Source: Caenorhabditis remanei (taxonomy: Eukaryota > Nematoda > Chromadorea > Rhabditida > Rhabditidae). From it: a stretch of 64,000 nucleotides of DNA. The stretch covers positions 20,460,001 to 20,524,000 of the forward strand of contig NC_071332.1 of assembly GCF_010183535.1 (NCBI RefSeq). Direction: 5' to 3'. Under the pieces are notes generated by a model. It had not been told where the DNA came from. It searched no databases and saw only the letters and a list, made by a program, of their open reading frames with translations. Shown here piece by piece: positions 55,952 through 64,000 of this stretch. The position numbers and the translations under genes were made by a program. Numbering within the stretch: position 1 is the stretch's first letter; each line of letters starts with the position of its first letter.

Positions 55952-56940
55952 ATGTGCATTGGATTCATCAAAGTAGCGACATCTCCCGATGAGAAATACA
56001 AATTGATAATTCTCAATAATCGTGACGAAGACTTGGACCGCCCTACCGCTCCAATCCATTGGCATGACGGGATTCTCAGCGGAGTCGACGAGAAAGACGT
56101 AGCACGTGGCACTTGGCTAGGGATTGATGAGCATGGAAAGGTTGGAATGCTCCTTTCGATAACACAACCAGTGGATTCAAAGCATACAAACGCACCGAGT
56201 CGAGGCGGGATTGTCAATGAATTCTTGAAATCTGGCAGTGATTCTAGTCAGTTTTTTGAGAATTTGAAAGGAAAAGCAGAGAGTTTTAATGGATTTCAGT
56301 TTGTAGGAATAGAGAGGTAAGGACTCAGATTATTTTGATGGTCAGGTCATCTATACCTTTCCCATATTTCAGAAATCCGAAATCCGGTCTATTCGAAGTT
56401 CGATCGCTTACCAATCAACTTGTCGATCAGATTGAGATCACTAAATGGAATGATAGTGAGTTCCCTTAGAAGAAAACTTCAAATTTCTATAATTCAAAAA
56501 ATTCCAGAATTCCACGTGTATTCCAACAGTCCTCCGCATATTCCATTCAAAAAAGCTGAATTCGGCCTGAAAATCTTCTCGGAAAGTCTGGAAAAGACTG
56601 ATGAATTGGATATTGATGAGATTCAGAGACGATTATTTGAGATCGCCACGTGTCGAACTCACTGCTTCCCGGATGATCAAATCCGAGTGCAAACTGGATT
56701 TCCGGGAGACGTCTACAAGCCATTGACCTCGATTTTCGTGAGATTTCCGGAGAGTAGAAGGTAGGCTTGGCGCTGCTTAAAAGCTATGAAGCTTTTTTTT
56801 AAAGATATGGAACACGCTCTCACACTCTTATAATTGTCGACAAAGAGGATAATGTGACTGTACTGGAGAGACAGATGGAAGCGGCGCAAAAAGTGGAAGA
56901 ATCCACTTGGCACGATGAGAAGATCCAGTTTAAATTGTGA
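55952..56940 (+). CDS. TANGO2: TANGO2-family protein (NRDE domain)
   Basis: Exons 55952-56316, 56373-56455, 56508-56760, 56805-56940 (TGA), 278 residues, standard for TANGO2. It begins MCIGFIKV; the initial Met-Cys is the N-terminal nucleophile context of the Ntn-hydrolase-like fold. It contains LNNRDEDLDRPTAPIHW (the NRDE motif), GTWLGIDEHGKVGML, and a C-terminal YGTRSHTLIIVDKEDNVTVL. Worm homologues (HRG-9/HRG-10) help move haem out of storage compartments, and the human gene is linked to a metabolic crisis disorder. The last acceptor is TTTTTTAAAG, which is unusual but keeps the conserved YGTRSHT in frame. Transposon copy 2 begins 99 bases after the stop. Confidence 0.93.
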
Positions 56941-57039
56941 TAATATTATTTGTGATTGGTGAAAATAAAAAATTTTAATACTTTTGTTCGGTGTTTCAAC
57001 AGTTCTCCTTTTATTTCTGTTGTTCCTACAATATTTTAA

Positions 57040-58993
57040 GACGCACTCTCTGACTCGTTCGATCACCCATGTTCACCCGAAAAAAGTCGACCATCTCCGA
57101 TTTGCCAATCCTTTTGATCAAAGGTAGTACCAAGTGTTCTTAGCAAATTGGGGTACTTTTTGGCCAGGTCCGTCACCTGGATACCTAGAAAAATAAAAAA
57201 ATCGATATTTTTCGAAAATTTTTCCTGAAGGAGTTAGGAATGAAATCTCAACGGGAAATTAATGTAGACACTATTTTAAGCATTTTTTGTGTTCAGAACA
57301 AAATTCCAGCTCAACACCTTCATAGTGAAAATTTTGAAAATTTATGAAATTTTCGGGTTTTTTTCATGAAATCGTTTTTATCTCGGCAGGGACACGAGAA
57401 GACATTGTTTTTTATTTGATATTCGAAATCTACATAAAATTTGGTATCGGATACATGTTGTCCCTACTCGTAACTCGGGGACCAAAGAACGGTTTTTGAG
57501 GGAAGAATGAGAAAAACTTGGATTTTAATTTTCGAGGTCCTCCGGTAAATCATTTTTGATGTTTCAAAATAATGGTTTTTTGAAGTTTTCATTTAATCAT
57601 GTCATTTTTATTTAGTTCCGGTACAATTTTCGATCAAACTAACAAAAAAAATTTCGAAAAAATTGAATTTTGTGATTTCTGAAAATTTTCTCCCGAATTG
57701 AATCATTCCGACTGAAATGTTAAGGATAGCATTATAAAATCAGGAGAATATGACTGGAATATTCTTTAGGTTCATAAAAAACTTGATTCCCACTGTCTGG
57801 TCACCTGCTACTTACGTGTTCATGGTGAAAATCAGCGAAATTTTCAACTTGGGAAGTTGGTGCAACGGTACTTCGTACTTGCAACGTTATTTGACAGGGA
57901 ATTGCGGTGAATATGACAGGAATAGTGAGAAAACGGCAAAAATTGATAGATTCTGCAAGATTTACGAAAAAAGCTTTAAAAAATTAGGACTCATAAATGT
58001 TCAATGGTCTGACCTTTTTATGGATATCAGGAAAAAACTATTCAAGTTTTTTTTTGAAAATCTTGCAGAATCTATCAATTTTTGCAGTTTTCTCACTATT
58101 TCTGTCATATTCACCGCAATTCCCTGTCAAATAACGTTGCAAGTACGAAGTACCGTTGCACCAACTTCCCAAGTTGAAAATTTCGCTGAATTTCACCATG
58201 AACACGTAAGTAGCAGGTGACCAGACAGTGGGAATCAAGTTTTTTATGAACCTAAAGAATATTCCAGTCATATTCTCCTGATTTTATAATGCTATCCTTA
58301 ACATTTCAGTCGGAATGATTCAATTCGGGAGAAAATTTTCAGAAATCACAAAATTCAATTTTTTCGAAATTTTTTTTGTTAGTTTGATCGAAAATTGTAC
58401 CGGAACTAAATAAAAATAACATGATTGAATGAAAAACTTCAAAAAACCATTATTTTGAAACATCAAAAATGATTTACCGGAGGACCTCGAAAATTAAAAT
58501 CCAAGTTTTTCTCATTCTTCCCTCAAAAACCGTTCTTTGGTCCCCGAGTTACGAGTAGGGACAACATGTATCCGATACCAAATTTTATGTAGATTTCGAA
58601 TATCAAATAAAAAACAATGTCTTCTCGTGTCCCTGCCGAGATAAAAACGATTTCATGAAAAAAACCCGAAAATTTCATAAATTTTCAAAATTTTCACTAT
58701 GAAGGTGTTGAGCTGGAATTTTGTTCTGAACACAAAAAATGCTTAAAATAGTGTCTACATTAATTTCCCGTTGAGATTTCATTCCTAACTCCTTCAGGAA
58801 AAATTTTCGAAAAATATCGATTTTTTGATTTTTCTAGGTATCCAGGTGACGGACCTAGCCAAAAAGTACCCCAATTTGCTAAGAACACTTGGTACTACCT
58901 TTGATCAAAAGGATTGACAAATCGGAGATGGTCAACTTTTTTCGGGTGAACATGGTCTGTTGATCGATGCTCGAACGAGTCAGAGAGTGCGTC
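57040..58993. mobile_element. 1954-bp giant foldback transposon, copy 2 (TTAA target)
   Basis: Same length and, wherever compared by eye, the same sequence as copy 1, including the arm mismatches. TTAA at 57036-57039 and 58994-58997. Located between TANGO2 and emb-4. Confidence 0.9.
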
Positions 58994-58997
58994 TTAA

Positions 58998-59294
58998 AAT
59001 TTAAATATCCGCCAAAAACGAGAAAAGCGCCAAGCATGCACCGAAACCACACCAGGCCCCGATTGCCGGCGCGATCGTGGTTTTTTCGAAAAATAGTTTT
59101 ATTTATTCTTCACACTTATTTATCACAACTTTAGAGTTTTCTTATCAACATCTTTGCTTAAAAACAACAAAAACAAGATTCTCCATCGATTGTTGACCGT
59201 TTTGAGTCAAAAGAGTCTAAATGAACCCTTCGTTTTTCCTGTTTTTTGATAAATATAGTTTTCTAGAACTTTAATTGGTCGTTTTCCAGAGAGA
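58998..59294. promoter_or_regulatory. Upstream region of emb-4
   Basis: About 300 bases between transposon copy 2 and the emb-4 ATG. A GC-rich patch (59040-59080: CACCAGGCCCCGATTGCCGG) is followed by AT-rich sequence and an acceptor TTTTCCAG (59283-59290) just before the ATG, probably for a leader. Confidence 0.45.
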
Positions 59295-62200
59295 ATGGTG
59301 ACAAAACGTCACCAAGATGTGGTGGTGACACGAGGAGCTATCGAAAACGACACAATATCAGCGGTAAGCTTCAGAAACATGAGAAATTGTGAGAAAATTG
59401 GGATTTTTCTTTATAAATGTGCTTGAAATAGTATTTTCAGCAATTTTAAATGAATTTGACACAGAAATAAGTAGAAAAATCGTTTTTCCAGGTCGCCGCC
59501 AAGTACTGGGCTCCATTCACAAAAGAAACACATGAGAAGTTCGACGCGAAACTAATCGACACAATTTACGAGAATGAGATGCTCAAAACACAATTCAATC
59601 CGAGAAAAATCATGATGCTCGAATTTTCACAGTATTTGGAGGGCTATTTATGGCCAAATTATAAGGCGGCGGACGCGTCGAAAGCTTACAACTTGTCGAT
59701 TGTTGTGATGATAAATGAGAAGTTTCGAGAGCGAAATCTGGATTCGTGGGCGTGTTTTACGAAGAACGCAACGGAGTTTTCAGCGTTTTTCAAGAGAATT
59801 TTGGAGCTTTCGTTGCAGGATGATGGGTTAGTAGAAAAGAACCACAAAAAAGTGAACCTTTTGCGAACTAACTCATACGTTTAGCGCTGCTAAACAGCGC
59901 TAAAATCGATGTGTTGGCATTTTAACGCTGCTCGGCAGCGCTAAAAACAATTATGTGAGATTTTAGCGCTGCTAAACAGCGCTAAATTCCACGTGTCTCT
60001 CGTTTTAGCGCTGTTTAGCAGCGCTAAAGACCACGTTTAGCTTGCAGCGCTGACAAGAATAACAATTATTGTTCCCGCCGTTTTTATTAAAGACAAACTA
60101 CTAAAATTTAAGTACAACTTTTTATTTCCAGACTGAGCCCATCGGAACACTGCGCTCTCCTCACATTCCTCGTCAACGCATTTGGCTCCGTGGAGACTCC
60201 AATTGTACACAACGAGACAAAGAAGCTAGTCTCCATCGAAATCTGGTCAGGACTGCTTGAAAGTCAACGGGAGGACCTCTTCAAAAAGCAGAAGAAACTC
60301 CGTAAAATTTGGGATAATGTCGTCAAAAAGATGAAGCCAGAGACAGCGTTCCATCGGGAATATCTATGGAATTTGATAGAGAAATTCAAGAAAACTCTGA
60401 AAAATTTCGATGGTTCGGAAGGAGAAGAGGAGGGAGAGGATCCGGTTGATTCTATCAAGTATTGCGAGAGATTCATTGAATTATTGATTGATTTGGAGTC
60501 GATTCTTCAGACACGACGATTCTTTAATTCAGTACTTCATTCCTCTCACCTCCTCACAAATTGCCTTCTTTCTCCGCTCATTTCCACCGATGCGGGATCA
60601 CTTTTCTTCCAATTAGTTCAACTTTTGAAGTTCTATGCTAGATTTGAAATCGATGACTTATCTGGGAGACAGCTCACCCACAAAGAAGTGTCCGAACAGC
60701 ACTATCAGAATGTCACGAGACTTCAAAAGGCAGCCTTCCGCTTTTTCAAGGAGAACATGAAAGAGTTCTATCTGCTGAATGTTAGTGGAGTGGATACTCG
60801 ACGTGCACTTCAGAAGCAGTTTGGAGATATGGCACATGAGGAAGTCTACCGATTTGCAGAATATTTGCATTTGGTTCCACCGTTTGGAGGTGAATATGAG
60901 ATTATTTTAATAATAAAACTAGATTTTAGCGCTGTTAACCAGCGCTAAAAGCTTTGGAAGGTTTTGGAATAAAAATTTTAACGCTGTTAAGCAGCGCTAA
61001 ACTCGCAGCAAAATTTTCAAAACTTAAGTAACAAAAATAGTGGTTTTTCCTGAAATTGTTCCCAATTTTGTACGCAAAATCAGGTTTCTGGGAACCTATA
61101 CTCGAAATTCTTACAGTTTTCTTACAAATTCAATATTTTTGGTTCTGAAAAACTAATTTTTTTTCGAATTTTTCGAAAGTTTTCGAAAATGTTTTTCGAA
61201 CACCCCTGTTCCAGAACCTTCCAAAGATTTTAGCGCTGTTAAGCAGTGCTAAACTCGCGAGGTTCAGGTTTTAGAGCTGCTAACCTTGTGATCTCCGACA
61301 CGCCCGCTCGTTTCAATCGTTCTGCAACGAGCGGGCCTGTCGGAGATCAAAATGCGTGACCTTTAAAAAATGAAGCAAACCATATTTTAATCACTTTCTA
61401 CTATTCCAACCCTCTCCTTTTCCAGAAGACTCCGCCCAACAGTCCGATCTTTTCACCCGATTCCCGCACAACCATCTCGTCGAAACCATTACCCTCCACT
61501 GTGAAAGACGCCCGAATCAGTTGACTCAACTCAACGAGAAGCCGCTCTTCCCAACGGAAAAAGTGATTTGGGATGAGAATGTGGTTCCGTATGAGAGTTA
61601 CACAGGCGAGGGTGTGCTGGCATTGGATAAACTCAATCTGCAATTCTTGACACTTCACGATTATTTGTTGAGGAATTTCAACTTGTTCCAGTTGGAATCT
61701 ACTTGTGAGTTGGTTATCTAGGTAACTAAATCAAAAAAGGAATTTTAAGATGAAATCCGTCAGGACCTTGAAGATGTGCTCTTCCGAATGAAGCCATTCC
61801 AACATGAGTCTCGCAACGAAACAGTGTTCGCCGGATGGGCTAAAATGGCACTTCCCATCGATCACTTCCAAATATCGGAAGTCGCGAAACCACTGGTCGG
61901 AGAGAAATCACCGGCTGTCGTCAGAGCGGTGGTCACTGTGAATGTTGGACGAAGACAGGATATTCGACAGGAATGGGAGAACTTGAGAAGACATGATGTC
62001 TGCTTTTTGGTGGCTTGTAGATCCCGCCGTGGAGCTTCCGGACTGAAATTCGATGTCCGTCGCCCATTCGCTGAGCAAATCGAAGTACTTAGTGTACGTG
62101 GATGTGATGTGGAAGGAATGTTGGATCAAGATGGACACCTTCTTGAAGAATACACAAGTTACGAAAAGAAGACCAAGATTCCAGGAGATATGAGAAAGTT

Positions 62201-64000
62201 CCGACTGCTGTTGGACCCGAATCAGTATCGATTAGATATGGAACAAGGGAATAAAGATGACATTTACGACACTTTCAATCTGTTGGTCCGACGGGATTCC
62301 AAGACGAATAACTTCAAAGCAGTCCTCCAAACGATTCGAGATCTTCTCAATACAGAATGTGTGGTCCCTGATTGGCTAACTGACGTTATTTTGGGATACG
62401 GAGAACCTGACAGTGCTCATTACTCGAAGCTTTCCAGCGCTGTCCCAGAACTCGATTTCAATGATACATTCCTATCCATCGAGCACGTGAAGCAAAGTTT
62501 CCCTGGATATAAAATCGAGCTCTCGGGAGAGGCCAACGCAATGGTACCGCCTTTCAAACTTCACTTCCACGAGCTCGACCGTCGACAAGATGTGGAAACG
62601 AAGCCAGCAGACTTGAGAACGATTACAGTGACGCCGTTGATTCGAAAGAAAAATACGCCGTATTCCTATGCGGTGAACAAGAATCAAGTACAGTTCACAC
62701 CGGCGCAAGTGGAGGCCATCAAGTCGGGAATGCAGCCAGGATTGACGATGGTTGTGGGACCACCGGGTAAGGAAATTCTCAAAGTTGCGTTGTGAAATCA
62801 GCGCCAATCTCAGTTTTAGCGCTGCTAAACAGCGTTAAACGGGTTCGATTTTAGCGCTGTTCAGCAGCGCTAATTTCCGCGTGTCTCTCGTTTTAGCGCT
62901 GTTTAGCAGCGCTAAATTCCACGTGTCTCTCATTTTAGCGCTGTTTAGCAGCGCTAAATTCCACGTGTCTCTCGTTTTAGCGCTGTTTAGCAGCGCTAAA
63001 TTTCTTGTAGTTTCGATTTTAGCGCTGTTTAGCAGAGCTAAACTGCCATGCTAAGCGATTTTAGCGCTGTTTAGCAGCGCTAAATTCCACGTGTTTCTTG
63101 TTTTAGCGCTGTTTAGCAGCGCTAAAATAACTCGTGATTTCCGTTTTAACACTTCAACAAACGAAAAAATGTTTTTTCTTACTCCCATCATTCCAGGAAC
63201 TGGTAAAACCGACGTCGCTGTCCAAATCATCTCGAACATCTACCACAACTGGCCAAATCAGCGTACTCTCATTGTGACTCACTCCAATCAGGCTCTCAAT
63301 CAACTTTTCGAGAAGATCATCGCTCTCGACGTAGATGAACGACACTTGCTTCGTATGGGACACGGAGAGGAATCATTGGAGACGGAGAAGGACTTTTCAA
63401 GATATGGACGTGTCAACTACGTGTTGAAGGAGAGATTGACGCTGCTCAATAGTGTGGAGAAGCTGGCGAAGGCGCTGAAAGTTGTCGGAGATGTAGCGTA
63501 CACTTGTGAGAATGCTGGATACTTTTTCAGATTTTCGGTAAGAAAATTAGCTCGTTTTTGTTTCTAATTTCACTCTAATTTTCAATTTTTAGGTCTGTCG
63601 TGCCTGGGAGGAATTTCTGGCTCAAGTGACTGCTAAGGGAGCCGCCAAACTTGCCGATGGAATAATTCCAGAGATATTCCCGTTTGCCGCATTCTTCAAG
63701 GATATTCCCAATCTTTTCTCGGGAAACAATTCGGACGATATGAAGGTTGCTCACTCGTGCTGGCGTCATATTGAGCAAATTTTCGAGAAGTTGGATGAAT
63801 TCAGAGCGTTTGAGCTGCTGAGAAACGGAAAAGACAGAACTGAGTATCTGTTGGTAAGGGATATGAGTGACAGACATACAAACAGAAATCAAACGGAATT
63901 TATTTGGAATCAAATTGATTTCAAAGAATATCAAAATTTATGGGAATTCCGAATTCGTATTTGGGTTCGCTGCATTCTTGGGAGGACCCATCGCCTTCAA
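59295..64000 (+). CDS. emb-4: Intron-binding spliceosomal helicase Aquarius (3' end outside window)
   Basis: Exons so far: 59295-59363, 59492-59826, 60132-60889, 61426-61704, 61750-62766, 63197-63537, 63593-63853; about 1020 residues in the window, continuing beyond 64000. Aquarius (IBP160) is an SF1 helicase that contacts introns in the activated spliceosome; C. elegans EMB-4 also connects introns of targets to nuclear small-RNA pathways. Seen: the helical N-terminal domain ([37 protein letters not shown]), the beta-barrel/RNA-binding region, and the Walker A motif [15 protein letters not shown], whose codons are split by an intron at GPPG|TGKT. Then [38 protein letters not shown] and CRAWEEF. 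Exon 5 uses a TTTTAAG acceptor. Introns 2, 3 and 5 contain palindrome arrays. Confidence 0.95.
59880..60055. repeat. AGCGCT palindrome array (emb-4 intron 2)
   Basis: Four full copies and one decayed copy, several with CCACGTGTCTCTCG spacers like those at 62.9 kb. Confidence 0.9.
60923..61285. repeat. AGCGCT palindromes (emb-4 intron 3)
   Basis: Two clean copies at 60923-61003, one at 61228-61254 and a decayed half copy at 61271-61283. Between them is a TTCGAAAA-rich AT segment. Confidence 0.85.
61289..61349. repeat. Short GC-rich foldback (emb-4 intron 3)
   Basis: TGATCTCCGACACGCCCGCT and complement around a 13-base centre; near-perfect hairpin. Confidence 0.85.
62813..63128. repeat. AGCGCT palindrome array (emb-4 intron 5)
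   Basis: Seven palindromes, locally amplified with period about 42 and spacer TTCCACGTGTCTCTCG. The intron interrupts the Walker A codons of emb-4. Confidence 0.92.

Noticed and set aside
61289..61349. GC-rich hairpin in emb-4 intron 3 as a tRNA or microRNA gene
   Set aside because: A single long perfect stem without cloverleaf arms or T-loop; it resembles a common foldback repeat.
4864..63128. AGCGCT palindrome arrays as CRISPR-like arrays
   Set aside because: Regular repeats and spacers superficially resemble CRISPR, but the sequence is nuclear and intron-rich, spacers are often repeated, repeats occur inside introns, and no cas genes are present.

Overview
This is eukaryotic nuclear DNA from a Caenorhabditis-type nematode. 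Genes are compact, introns are often 45-60 bases with GTAAG/GTGAG donors and TTTCAG acceptors, the non-coding DNA is AT-rich, and same-strand genes sit 140-310 bases apart as in nematode operons. Proteins recognised by eye include UNC-93-like, REPS1, TFIIF-beta, QTRT2, COA8, NOP53, ZSWIM7/SWS-1, mS35, an SLC2 transporter, TANGO2 and Aquarius/EMB-4. From memory this set resembles the right arm of C. elegans chromosome V (Y39B6A/Y43F8C/Y80D3A region). That synteny and the species could not be checked here. All exon boundaries were worked out by hand and are phase-consistent unless stated.

Layout. 1-2470: 3' part of an UNC-93-like gene; 2868-4258: an unrecognised gene; 4499-6626 (minus): reps-1. 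7141-14402: a probable five-gene operon (acidic protein, gtf-2F2, tgt-2, COA8, NOP53) joining transcription, tRNA queuosine modification, cytochrome oxidase assembly and ribosome biogenesis. 15057-18422 (minus) and 32687-35219 (minus): two intact paralogues of a nematode membrane-protein family, with a dead third copy at 32010. Between them lies a 13 kb repeat block with nested insertions: a CAGTGTG foldback, an inverted 15-bp minisatellite, a 9.6 kb LTR element with TSD GGTTG and matching 606-bp LTRs, and a 379-bp hAT-like MITE inside its 5' LTR. 35743-38031 (minus): unknown Cys-rich protein; sws-1 and mS35 are divergent; then an SLC2 transporter, a small MGQTSS protein, a duplicated-domain protein, a C2H2 zinc-finger gene, TANGO2 and emb-4 (running off the window).

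Two non-coding systems dominate. First, about 130 copies (by eye) of a 25-27 bp palindrome, core AGCGCTG-NTNAN-CAGCGCT, pack introns and spacers from 4.8 to 63 kb. A different intron repeat (TGACGCRTTTC) occupies 1-4.3 kb. Second, the LTR element has no recognisable pol but carries about 14 hairpins whose loop (CCGAAGAGG) is constant while the stems differ and still pair. Two 1954-bp foldback elements that look identical, flanked by TTAA, are also present; one has split a palindrome at its central TTAA.
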